NCBI GenBank assembly: GCA_002336765.1 | Contig: DDES01000087.1 | Coordinates: 4,799-14,676, forward strand | Length of the DNA: 9,878 bases | Reading direction: 5' to 3' | Source: Novosphingobium sp. UBA1948 | Lineage (GTDB): Bacteria > Pseudomonadota > Alphaproteobacteria > Sphingomonadales > Sphingomonadaceae | Notes under the pieces: generated by a model | Told to the model about the DNA's origin: nothing | What the model saw: the letters and a program-made list of their open reading frames with translations, nothing else | Databases searched by the model: none | Made by a program: the position numbers and the translations under genes | Shown: piece after piece, positions 1-6,478 of the stretch | How positions within the stretch are numbered: the stretch's first letter is position 1 | Layout: each line of letters begins with the position of its first letter

Positions 1-298
1 TTTCCAGCCCGACGATGCGGTCGGTCGCCTCGCCCCGCGCGGTGAGGAAAATCGTGGGGATCGAGCGCGTCTCGGTCAGATGACGGCACAAAGACAGGCC
101 ATCCTCGCCTGGCATCATGATGTCGAGCAGCACCAGATCGGGCACTTCCACGCCAATCGCCGCGCGCGCTTCGGCGGCGCTGGCGGCCTGCCGCACGGCG
201 AACCCCTGACGCTCCAGATAGGAGGCCAGAGGTTCGCGCAGACCGGCTTCATCATCCACCACCAGCAGGCGGGTGGGCAGGCTTTCGGTCACGGGCAT
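1..298 (-). CDS. OmpR-type two-component response regulator, N-terminal part (cut by window edge)
   Basis: The first 99 residues of a response regulator are present; the rest lies left of the window. A receiver domain runs from about residue 10. It has the acidic pair D15-D16 after the hydrophobic strand LLVV, the phosphoacceptor D59 in VLLDIMMPGEDG, and the conserved T86 in FLTAR. The conserved lysine and the DNA-binding domain are not in view. The spacing and the DIMMPGEDGL motif suggest the OmpR/winged-helix class, which is inference until the C-terminus is seen. The ATG at 298 lies 3 nt after the stop of the EF-hand gene, and an AGGTG Shine-Dalgarno sequence sits 8 nt ahead of it inside that gene, so the two are almost certainly co-transcribed. 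A sensor kinase probably follows outside the window. The regulated targets are unknown. The phased repeats at 1176-1204 are candidate self-binding sites. Confidence 0.93.
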   Translation of the reverse strand, partial: MPVTESLPTRLLVVDDEAGLREPLASYLERQGFAVRQAASAAEARAAIGVEVPDLVLLDIMMPGEDGLSLCRHLTETRSIPTIFLTARGEATDRIVGLE

Positions 299-301
299 GC
301 G

Positions 302-1018
302 TTATGCACCTGCGGGATTCGCCGGAGGCGGGGGAGGCGGCATATCGTCCATCGGGCCATGATGCTTGCCCCCGTGCTTGCCCCAGTGTCCGGGCATCCG
401 TTCGCCAAAAGCGGCACGGAAGGCAGCCTTGCGCTCCTCGGGCGTGACCTTGCCGTCGTGGTTGGCATCGGCCTTGTCGAACAATTGCAGCGAGGCATTG
501 ACGAAGGCATCCTTGGTCACGCTGCCGGTGTGCTGCGGATCGGCGATGCGGAGCACTTCCATCAGCAGGCCCATGCGCGCGCCCATCGGCGGACGGTGCA
601 TCATCATACCCTTGTGGTCCGCTCCGGCCATGCCCATCGGGCCGTGATCCATGCCGCCAGCAGGCGGGGGCATATCATGGCCCATCCCACCCTGCATGCC
701 GTCACGCATCTTGCCGCGCCCCATCCTGTCCCGCATAGCCTCATGCGCCGCGATGAATTCGTCGCGGCTGAGCTGGCCGTCGTGGTTGGTGTCCATCTTG
801 TCGAAATGTTCGCTTTCGCGGGCGGTGCGGTCGGCCTTGTCGAGCTTGCCATCATGGTTGATGTCGAGCTTGGCAAAGGCTTCCACGGCGCGGGCCTGGG
901 CCTCGGCGCGCGTCAGGGTAACGCCGGTCTTGACCGGCATATTGGCGGCGGCAATCGCCGCGCCGCCAAGCGCGACGCTGATGGCCATTGCGGAAAGACC
1001 GAGTGTGATTTTCTTCAT
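302..1018 (-). CDS. Exported EF-hand protein with Met/His-rich linker
   Basis: A 238-residue protein (start at 1018) with a Sec signal peptide: KK, then a hydrophobic stretch to about residue 22, with likely cleavage at AIA-A near residue 23. Canonical EF-hand loops lie at 52-63 (DINHDGKLDKAD), 76-87 (DTNHDGQLSRDE) and 184-195 (DANHDGKVTPEE). A degenerate loop at 160-171 (DPQHTGSVTKDA) lacks the final acidic ligand. Between the pairs, residues about 95-153 hold some 15 Met and 4 His, and the C-terminus is His-rich before a run of six prolines. Calcium binding is well supported. Binding of a soft metal such as copper by the linker is inference. An in-frame ATG at 1027 also exists, but AAGGA sits 8 nt before the 1018 ATG and directly abuts the 1027 ATG, so I chose 1018. 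The gene leads an operon with a response regulator 3 nt downstream, which suggests a periplasmic partner of that signalling pathway. Confidence 0.9.
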   Translation of the reverse strand: MKKITLGLSAMAISVALGGAAIAAANMPVKTGVTLTRAEAQARAVEAFAKLDINHDGKLDKADRTARESEHFDKMDTNHDGQLSRDEFIAAHEAMRDRMGRGKMRDGMQGGMGHDMPPPAGGMDHGPMGMAGADHKGMMMHRPPMGARMGLLMEVLRIADPQHTGSVTKDAFVNASLQLFDKADANHDGKVTPEERKAAFRAAFGERMPGHWGKHGGKHHGPMDDMPPPPPPANPAGA

Positions 1019-1072
1019 GGAAGGCATCCTTAGCGAAATGTCCCCTCGGTCGGTAGGGGGCAGAAACGGTGT

Positions 1073-1135
1073 GAAAGCCGTCGCCAGCGCCGACTCGGGG
1101 GAAGAGGGGGACCCTCGGCACCGGTGGCGGCTTTC
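1073..1135 (-). other. 63-nt long hairpin in the EF-hand gene leader / downstream of the cupin gene
   Basis: Arms 1073-1093 and 1115-1135 pair without bulges over 21 positions: 17 Watson-Crick, 2 G-U and 2 mismatches when read as minus-strand RNA. The loop of 21 nt contains a GGG run and two C runs that can pair further. No T-run follows on the minus strand, so it is not a typical intrinsic terminator for the cupin transcript. It ends 54 nt before the preferred EF-hand start codon. If the candidate promoter at 1166-1194 is right, the hairpin lies in the 5' leader and could act in attenuation or mRNA stability. The structure is seen directly; the role is inference. Confidence 0.7.
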
Positions 1136-1165
1136 ATCGCTGCTCTAGGCCGGCTTTGTCTCGCG

Positions 1166-1194
1166 AATATGCCCGATTGCCGGTTTATTGTCGC
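1166..1194 (-). promoter_or_regulatory. Candidate promoter of the EF-hand/response regulator operon
   Basis: On the minus strand GCGACA (1194-1189) and CATATT (1171-1166) are separated by 17 bp. Each matches the sigma-70 consensus at 4 of 6 positions. The -35-like hexamer lies within one of the phased repeats at 1176-1204, an arrangement expected of a promoter controlled by a response regulator. Neither hexamer is strong, so the call is tentative. Confidence 0.35.
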
Positions 1195-1204
1195 CAATTG
1201 TCGC
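1176..1204 (-). promoter_or_regulatory. Three phased ATTG(T/C)CG repeats, candidate response-regulator operator
   Basis: ATTGCCGG (1176-1183), ATTGTCGC (1187-1194) and ATTGTCGC (1197-1204) occur in the same orientation at 11 and 10 bp intervals, about one helical turn. OmpR-family regulators typically bind tandem direct repeats with this period next to or over the -35 element. The operon downstream encodes such a regulator, so autoregulation is a reasonable inference. The site begins 22 bp beyond the cupin stop codon. Confidence 0.45.
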
Positions 1205-1226
1205 TTGGCCTGTCGGGCTAGCCCGT

Positions 1227-1613
1227 TCAGCGCGGGCGCAATTGCGTGCCCAGACCTGCCGTGATGAACAGCGCGGTGGCCTCTCCTGCCACATTGGCGG
1301 TGTGCCACACGCCGCGCGGGTTGATCGCATACTCGCCCGCGCCCAGCGTGGTCTCGCGCGTCTCGCCCCCGATCTCCTGCACCAGCACCATCGAGCCCGC
1401 GATGCAGACCACCACTTCCTCCCCCGCCGGATGCATTTCCCAGCCATCCCAATCCGCACTGAAACTGTGCAGCGTCACCAGCCGCCCCTCGACGCCATCG
1501 GCGGCGTGGCGCGCCAGATAGGGTTCATACCAGTCGCCGCCGGTGAAGGCGGGCTCCGCGCTGGCGCTGGCATCAAGGCCGAGGTGGACGGGGTAGGTGG
1601 CAAGATCGGGCAT
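1227..1613 (-). CDS. Small single-domain cupin protein
   Basis: A 128-residue protein consisting of one cupin barrel. Cupin motif 1 is degenerate: WEMHPAGEEVVVCIAG around residues 58-73 keeps a His (H61) and Glu (E65/E66), but the usual first His is replaced by Met60 or served by E59. Motif 2, NPRGVWHTANV (98-108), has the expected P-x-G-x2-H-x3 pattern with H104 as probable metal ligand. No signal peptide is seen, so the protein should be cytosolic. The start is fixed by AAGGAG 7 nt before the ATG. It lies 47 nt after the VOC gene on the same strand with no obvious terminator between, so the two are likely co-transcribed and share the upstream SOS-like promoter. The substrate cannot be told; both enzymatic and ligand-binding roles are known for such cupins. 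Confidence 0.85.
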   Translation of the reverse strand: MPDLATYPVHLGLDASASAEPAFTGGDWYEPYLARHAADGVEGRLVTLHSFSADWDGWEMHPAGEEVVVCIAGSMVLVQEIGGETRETTLGAGEYAINPRGVWHTANVAGEATALFITAGLGTQLRPR

Positions 1614-1660
1614 GGTCCGGCTCCTTTGCCGCCCAGCCTATCACAGTTCAGCCCGTCACA

Positions 1661-2029
1661 TCAGCCCATCACGAAGGCATTGAGCTTGTTGCCATCAGGA
1701 TCGCGGAAATAGGCGGCATAGAAGCCTTCGCCGCGCGGACCGGGAGCGCCTTCGTCGCTGCCACCATGTGCCAGCGCGATGGCATGGATACGGTCCACCT
1801 GTGCCTGATCCGCAGCTTCGAGCGCCACCATCACGCCATTGCCGACCGTGGCGGGTTGACCATCAAACGGTGTGGTCAGGCCGATCCCCGCACCGCCACC
1901 GGGCAGACCCCAAGCGATGAACTGTTCGTTTTCCATCATGCGCCCCACGCCCAGCTCGCCGCAGATCGCATCATAGAAGCGCGCGCCCGCCTCGCGGTTG
2001 TTGGTGCCCAAAGTGACGTAACCGATCAT
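1661..2029 (-). CDS. VOC-superfamily (glyoxalase/bleomycin-resistance fold) protein
   Basis: A 122-residue single VOC module pair: an N-terminal strand-helix unit with FYDAICGELG (about 18-27) and a C-terminal YFRDPDGNKLNAF signature (107-119). The usual metal-binding His of the first strand appears as Tyr4 in GYVTLG. The usual Glu after DPDGN is Asn117, so the common divalent-metal site looks absent, and a glyoxalase I or metallo-dioxygenase role is not supported. Members of this lineage are usually annotated only as VOC family protein. The start has AAGGAG 8 nt upstream. An alphaproteobacterial SOS box lies 33 nt ahead of the start codon, and a cupin gene follows. A ligand-binding or small-molecule resistance role is possible but unproven. 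Confidence 0.87.
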   Translation of the reverse strand: MIGYVTLGTNNREAGARFYDAICGELGVGRMMENEQFIAWGLPGGGAGIGLTTPFDGQPATVGNGVMVALEAADQAQVDRIHAIALAHGGSDEGAPGPRGEGFYAAYFRDPDGNKLNAFVMG

Positions 2030-2061
2030 TGCCCCATCTCCTTCTACTTGCGAGTCGCATG

Positions 2062-2076
2062 GAACAATATAGGAAC
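2062..2076 (-). promoter_or_regulatory. LexA (SOS) box of alphaproteobacterial type, GTTC-N7-GTTC
   Basis: Read on the minus strand the site is GTTCCTATATTGTTC: two exact GTTC half-sites with 7 bp between them, the form known for LexA in alphaproteobacteria. The spacer contains TATATT (2071-2066), a good -10 hexamer that would start transcription about 30 nt before the VOC ATG, so LexA binding would directly occlude RNA polymerase. A -35-like TTGTGA lies 15 bp further upstream and overlaps the aminopeptidase stop codon. A chance exact match in one 57-bp intergenic gap with correct promoter placement is unlikely but possible. Confidence 0.65.
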
Positions 2077-2086
2077 ATTTATCTCC

Positions 2087-3892
2087 TCACAAGGGGCGGC
2101 ACTGTTCCTCCAGCCAGACCAGCACATCGCCCGACACTTGCGGCCCGACGATCTCGAGCACACGGGCGTGATAGGCATTCCACCATGCCACCTCGTCGCG
2201 GGTCAGCAGGCTGCAATCCACCAGCGCGCGCTCGATCGGCACATGGGTCAGCGTTTCAAAGCCGAGATAGGCGCCATCGGCGCCCTCGAAATGGCGATCC
2301 TCGACCAGCACGAGGTTTTCGATGCGGATGCCATAGGCGCCGGTCTTGTAATAGCCCGGCTCGTTGGAGAGGAACATGCCCGCCAGCAGGGCCTGCCCCG
2401 TGCCCGCCTGTCCGCCGCTCGATTTGGCGATGCGTTGCGGTCCTTCGTGGACCGACAGGAAGCTGCCGACCCCATGGCCGGTGCCGTGCTGGTAATCGAG
2501 GCCGGTGGCCCAGAGATATTGCCGCGCCAGTGTGTCGAGCTGGCTGCCGTTGGTGCCCGCAGGGAACACTGCGCGGGCGATGGCGATATGGCCTTTGAGC
2601 ACGCGGGTGAAGCGGTCCCTCACCTCGGCGGGCGGCGCATCGGGGCCGACCCAGACGGTGCGGGTGATGTCGGTGGTGCCATCGGGATATTGTCCGCCGG
2701 AATCGACCAGATAGACGCTGGACGGTTCCAGCTTGCGGTTGGTTTCCTCGCTCACGCGGTAATGCACGATGGCTCCGTTTGGCCCCGCGCCGCTGATCGT
2801 GTCGAAGGACAGGTCGCGCAGATCGCCGCATTCGCGGCGGAACTGGTGCAGCGCATCAGCGGCGGAAAGCTCGGTGACGATGCCCTTGGGCGCCTCCTGA
2901 CTGACCCAGTGCAAAAAGCGCACCATCGCCGCGCCATCGCGGGCCTGCGCGGCGCGGTGGCCCGCCTGCTCGGTGGGGTTCTTGATCGCCTTGGGCAGTA
3001 CGGTGGGATCGCGCTGTTCGATCACCTTGGCGCCCGCCGTCTCCAGCGCGGCGAAGATGGCATCCACCGCACGTTCGGGATCCACCACCACCTTTCTGCC
3101 CGCCAGCGTCGCCAGTGCGGGTTCAAACGCCTCGCGCGGGGCGATGCGCACGGCATTGCCAAGATGCGCGGTGAGCGCGGGGGTGACTTTCTCGGGCGCG
3201 ATGAACAGATCCGCCGTGCCATCGGCATGGGCGATCAGGAAGGACAGCGCGACCGGCGTGCGCGCCACATCTTCCCCGCGGATATTGAGCAGCCACGCCA
3301 GCGAATCGAGCGCCGAGATCACCGCGGCATCGGCCCCTTGCGCCGCCAGCCCCTCGGCCACGGCGGAGCGCTTGGCCTCGCTTGGCACGCCAGCCAGATC
3401 GTTGGGATGCGGAAAGGCGTGGGCCAGCGAAGGGGCGGGGCGGTCGGCCCAGACGGTGTCCACCGGATTGCGCTCCACGGCGACCAGCGCCGCGCCCTTG
3501 GCCTCCAGCGCCTTGGCCGTGGCCTGCGCCCAGTGGCGGCCATGCAGCCATGCGTCATAGCCGATCCGCGCGCCTTCTGCGGCATGCTCGGCCAGCCACG
3601 CGGCGGGGCTGGTGGCGGGGACATTGTGGTATTCGTAGAGCGCGCCATCCACCTGATCACGCACCTGCAGCGTGTAGCGGCCATCGACAAAGATCGCGGC
3701 CTTGTCGCGCAACACCGCCGCCGTTCCCGCCGAACCGCCAAAGCCGGTTAGCCATTCCAGCCTTTGCGCATAGGCGCCGACATATTCGCTCATATGCTCG
3801 TCGGAAATGGGGATGACAAAGCCATCGAGTCCTTGCGCGGCCAGTTCCGCGCGCAGGTTGTCCAGCTTTTGGGCGGAGGAAGTGTTCGGCAT
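2087..3892 (-). CDS. Xaa-Pro aminopeptidase, M24B family, three-domain (XPNPEP1-like) type
   Basis: A 601-residue metallopeptidase that removes an N-terminal residue preceding proline. Two creatinase-like N-terminal domains (about 8-140 and 150-310) precede the pita-bread M24 catalytic domain (about 315-535) and an M24 C-terminal tail (about 540-601). The dinuclear metal ligands are all present: D397 (VYLVDSGG), D408 (TTDITR), H473 (HGTGHGVGS), E511 (SNEPGYY) and E525 (IRIENL). H378 (IVHYR) and H482 (VHEGP) match the catalytic shuttle histidines. There is no signal peptide, so it is cytosolic. The length matches the eukaryotic-like long form, not the 440-residue E. coli PepP. The Shine-Dalgarno sequence is modest (AAAGA, 8 nt before the ATG). 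It diverges from the oligopeptidase B gene across 62 bp, which suggests shared control of peptide turnover. Confidence 0.95.
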   Translation of the reverse strand: MPNTSSAQKLDNLRAELAAQGLDGFVIPISDEHMSEYVGAYAQRLEWLTGFGGSAGTAAVLRDKAAIFVDGRYTLQVRDQVDGALYEYHNVPATSPAAWLAEHAAEGARIGYDAWLHGRHWAQATAKALEAKGAALVAVERNPVDTVWADRPAPSLAHAFPHPNDLAGVPSEAKRSAVAEGLAAQGADAAVISALDSLAWLLNIRGEDVARTPVALSFLIAHADGTADLFIAPEKVTPALTAHLGNAVRIAPREAFEPALATLAGRKVVVDPERAVDAIFAALETAGAKVIEQRDPTVLPKAIKNPTEQAGHRAAQARDGAAMVRFLHWVSQEAPKGIVTELSAADALHQFRRECGDLRDLSFDTISGAGPNGAIVHYRVSEETNRKLEPSSVYLVDSGGQYPDGTTDITRTVWVGPDAPPAEVRDRFTRVLKGHIAIARAVFPAGTNGSQLDTLARQYLWATGLDYQHGTGHGVGSFLSVHEGPQRIAKSSGGQAGTGQALLAGMFLSNEPGYYKTGAYGIRIENLVLVEDRHFEGADGAYLGFETLTHVPIERALVDCSLLTRDEVAWWNAYHARVLEIVGPQVSGDVLVWLEEQCRPL

Positions 3893-3954
3893 TGATACAA
3901 TCTTTCTTCATTCCCGCGCCGCTCTTGCTTGCGGGGGGAGGGCGCGCACCATAG
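3893..3954. promoter_or_regulatory. Divergent intergenic region between the two peptidase genes
   Basis: These 62 bp must hold the 5' ends of both the aminopeptidase (minus) and oligopeptidase B (plus) transcripts, unless promoters extend into the coding regions. TACAAT at 3896-3901 on the plus strand is a good -10 hexamer, but no convincing -35 lies 16-18 bp before it. A GGAGG sequence lies 13 nt before the plus-strand ATG. I see no clear operator. Confidence 0.4.
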
Positions 3955-6039
3955 ATGCAAGCCATGAGCAATACCAGTCAGCCCAACACGCCCGCCCATC
4001 CGCCTGTCGCCGCCAAGCGGCCGCACAGTTTCACCCACCACGGCATCACCCTTTCGGATGATTACGCATGGCTGCGCGATCCGGCCTATCCCGAGGTGGG
4101 CGACAAGGATGTTCTGGCGCATCTGGAGGCCGAAAACGCGTGGTTCGAGGCGCGGATGGCGGGCCAGAAGGACCGCATTGACGGCTTGTTCAAGGAAATG
4201 CGCGCCCGCATCAAGGAAGCCGACAAGAGCGTGCCGCAGAAGGATGGCGACTATCTCTACTGGATCGAGTTCGAGGAGGGCGCCGAATACAAGAAATGGT
4301 GGCGCAGGCCGGTGGCTGGTGGCCCCGATGAGTTGATCCTCGACGAAGTCGCGCTGGCCGAGGGCCACGACTATTTCCGCCTCGGCGCGATTGCGGTGTC
4401 GGCCGATGGTACGATGCTGGCGTGGAGCGTGGACGATAATGGCTCGGAACGCTTCACCGCGCGCATCAAGGTCATCGCGAGCGGAGAGATCCTGCCCGAC
4501 GTGATCGAGGGCACGCTGTCCTCGCTGGTGTGGGTCGCGGGGGACAAGGGTCTGGTCTACAGCCTTGCCAACGAAAACTGGCGCACCGACAATGCCCGCC
4601 TGCACTGGCTGGGACAGAGCGTGGAGAGCGATGTCGAGCTTTATCACGAGGATGACGAGGGTTTCCGCGTCGGTTCCTCGCTATCGGCCAACGAGCAATG
4701 GCTGATCATCGGCACCAGCGACCACGAGACCTCCGAGGTGCGCCTGATCCCCGCCGCCGATCCTTTGGCGCCACCGATCCTTGTGTGTGAACGGGCCGAG
4801 GGCGTGGAATATGATGTCGATGAGCGCGATGGCCTGCTCTACATCCACGCCAATGACACGCACGAGAATTTCCGGCTGGCCACCGCGCCTTTGCATGCGC
4901 CGGACCAGTGGACGACGTTGATCGAGGGGCGCGATGATTTCTACCTCACCGGATTTGACCTGTTCCGCGATTTCTATGTGGTGGAAGGCCGTGTGCGCGG
5001 GCTGGATCGCGTGGAGGTGCGCTATTACGACGATCCTTCCCGCATCGAGCCGATCACTTTTCCCGAAGCCTCCTATGAGGCGGGCCTGGCCGACAATCCG
5101 GAATGGGCGGTCGAGAAGCTGCGGGTGAGCTACGAGAGCATGGTCAGCCCTGCCAGTGTCTATGACTATGACGTGGCGGACAAGAGCCTGACCTTGTTGA
5201 AGGTGCAGGAAATCCCCAGCGGCTATGATGCCTCGCTTTACGAGACGCAGCGGCTGGAAATCACCGCGCGCGATGGCACGCTGGTGCCGGTTTCGGTACT
5301 CTATCGCAAGGATCGGGCATCGTCCGGCCCGCTGCACCTCTATGGCTATGGCGCCTATGGTATTGCCATCGGGCCGGGTTTCTCGACCACGCGGCTCAGC
5401 CTTGTGGATCGCGGCTTTGCCTATGCCATCGCGCATATCCGTGGCGGCGATGATCTGGGCCGCGCGTGGTACAAGGCGGGCAAGCGCGAGGAGCGCATGA
5501 ACACGTTCAACGATTTCGTGGACGTGGCCAAGGGGCTGATCGCACAGGGGCTGACGCAGGCGGGCCGCATCAGCATCAGCGGCGGATCGGCGGGCGGCGA
5601 GCTGATGGGCGCTGTCATCAATTCCGACCCCGACCTGTGGGGCGCTGTGGTGGCGCATGTGCCTTTCGTCGATGTGCTCTCCACCATGCTGGACGAAAGC
5701 CTGCCGCTGACACCGGGCGAATGGCCCGAATGGGGCAATCCGATCGAGGACAAGGCGGCGTTTGAACTGATCCGCTCGTACAGCCCCTATGATCAGGTGC
5801 ACGTACAGGCCTATCCGCCGCTGATGGTGACGGCGGGGCTGAACGATCCGCGCGTGACCTATTGGGAGCCGGCGAAATGGGTGGCGAAACTGCGCGAGTT
5901 GAAGACGGACAGCAACGAGCTGGTGTTCAAGACCAACATGGGCGCGGGGCATGGCGGCAAATCGGGGCGGTTTGAATCGCTGACCGAGACGGCGGAAGAG
6001 TTTGCGTTTATCCTTTGGCAGTTGGGTGTGGAGGCCTGA
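3955..6039 (+). CDS. ptrB: Oligopeptidase B-type S9A serine peptidase
   Basis: A 694-residue S9A peptidase close in length and motif order to E. coli oligopeptidase B (686 residues), which cleaves small peptides after Arg or Lys in the cytosol. The N-terminal DDYAWLRDP (35-43) starts the family-typical fold. A seven-bladed propeller covers about 80-415 and the alpha/beta hydrolase about 1-75 plus 420-694. The catalytic triad is S545 (GGSAGGELMG), D631 (GLNDPRV) and H666 (GAGHGGKSGRF). YWEPAKWVAKLRELKT is nearly identical to the E. coli enzyme as I recall it. Several acidic residues held to bind basic P1 and P2 side chains are changed (see findings), so specificity may differ. No signal peptide is present. 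A stop codon directly precedes ATG 3955; ATG 3964 (MSNTSQP) is an alternative start. A thioesterase gene follows after 7 nt. Confidence 0.94.
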   Translation: MQAMSNTSQPNTPAHPPVAAKRPHSFTHHGITLSDDYAWLRDPAYPEVGDKDVLAHLEAENAWFEARMAGQKDRIDGLFKEMRARIKEADKSVPQKDGDYLYWIEFEEGAEYKKWWRRPVAGGPDELILDEVALAEGHDYFRLGAIAVSADGTMLAWSVDDNGSERFTARIKVIASGEILPDVIEGTLSSLVWVAGDKGLVYSLANENWRTDNARLHWLGQSVESDVELYHEDDEGFRVGSSLSANEQWLIIGTSDHETSEVRLIPAADPLAPPILVCERAEGVEYDVDERDGLLYIHANDTHENFRLATAPLHAPDQWTTLIEGRDDFYLTGFDLFRDFYVVEGRVRGLDRVEVRYYDDPSRIEPITFPEASYEAGLADNPEWAVEKLRVSYESMVSPASVYDYDVADKSLTLLKVQEIPSGYDASLYETQRLEITARDGTLVPVSVLYRKDRASSGPLHLYGYGAYGIAIGPGFSTTRLSLVDRGFAYAIAHIRGGDDLGRAWYKAGKREERMNTFNDFVDVAKGLIAQGLTQAGRISISGGSAGGELMGAVINSDPDLWGAVVAHVPFVDVLSTMLDESLPLTPGEWPEWGNPIEDKAAFELIRSYSPYDQVHVQAYPPLMVTAGLNDPRVTYWEPAKWVAKLRELKTDSNELVFKTNMGAGHGGKSGRFESLTETAEEFAFILWQLGVEA

Positions 6040-6046
6040 AAGTCCC

Positions 6047-6478
6047 GTGCCCAACCGCTACACCCAGACCTTCACCGCTGGCCCTGAGCACATCGACATC
6101 ATGGGCCATGTCAACAATGCCGTCTGGGTGCAGTGGATGGAGGCGATCTCGGTCGCGCATTGGGAGGCGGACGCGCTACCGGAGCATCTGGCCGCCTATG
6201 TCTGGGTCGTCACCCGCCACGAGATCGACTACAAGGGCAATATCCGCGAGGGCGAGAGCGTAACCGCCGAGACCTTCATCCCCGAAGGCCCGCATGGCGC
6301 GCGGTTCGACCGTCGGATCGATTTCCGCAACAGTGCCGGCAAGGTGATCGTCTCGGCGCGCAGCACGTGGGCTATGCTGGACAAGGAGAGCTTGCGCCTG
6401 ACCCGCGTCGCGCCGGAGATCGCGGCGCCTTTCGCGCCCGAGGGCGGCTGGCAGGACGCAATGCCTCCGGCGGCTTAA
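6047..6478 (+). CDS. Hotdog-fold acyl-CoA thioesterase (4HBT/YbgC-like)
   Basis: A 143-residue protein with the 4-hydroxybenzoyl-CoA thioesterase signature HIDIMGHVNNAVWVQWMEA near its N-terminus, including the active-site Asp and the GHVNN loop. It is expected to hydrolyse acyl-CoA thioesters in the cytosol as an oligomer; the acyl specificity cannot be read. I chose the GTG at 6047 (VPNRYTQTF) because family members start just before the first strand and GGAGG lies 12 nt upstream. The ATG at 6002 would overlap the peptidase by 38 nt and add 15 unlikely residues. The gene is translationally close to the peptidase (7 nt gap), so they are probably co-transcribed, although a functional link is not evident. 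The last codons (MPPAA) and the stop fall inside a dispersed-looking repeat, so the native 3' end may have been replaced. Confidence 0.88.
   Translation: MPNRYTQTFTAGPEHIDIMGHVNNAVWVQWMEAISVAHWEADALPEHLAAYVWVVTRHEIDYKGNIREGESVTAETFIPEGPHGARFDRRIDFRNSAGKVIVSARSTWAMLDKESLRLTRVAPEIAAPFAPEGGWQDAMPPAA

Noticed and set aside
319..328. CGCCGGAGGC inside the EF-hand gene, matching the repeat tail
   Set aside because: It lies in the proline-rich C-terminal coding stretch and has no preceding hairpin, so a chance match in GC-rich codons is the simpler reading.
80..1033. 317-codon open frame on the plus strand
   Set aside because: It is antisense to the response regulator and EF-hand genes, both of which show clear motifs and good ribosome binding sites.
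1766..3751. 661-codon open frame on the plus strand
   Set aside because: It is antisense to the well-supported VOC and aminopeptidase genes, which carry complete family motifs. The translation is His/Arg/Gly/Ala-rich with no recognisable domain, as is typical of shadow frames in high-GC DNA.
4681..6054. 457-codon open frame on the minus strand opposite the oligopeptidase B gene
   Set aside because: It is a complementary-strand shadow of a gene with an intact catalytic triad; the translation is His/Arg/Ala-rich with no motif.
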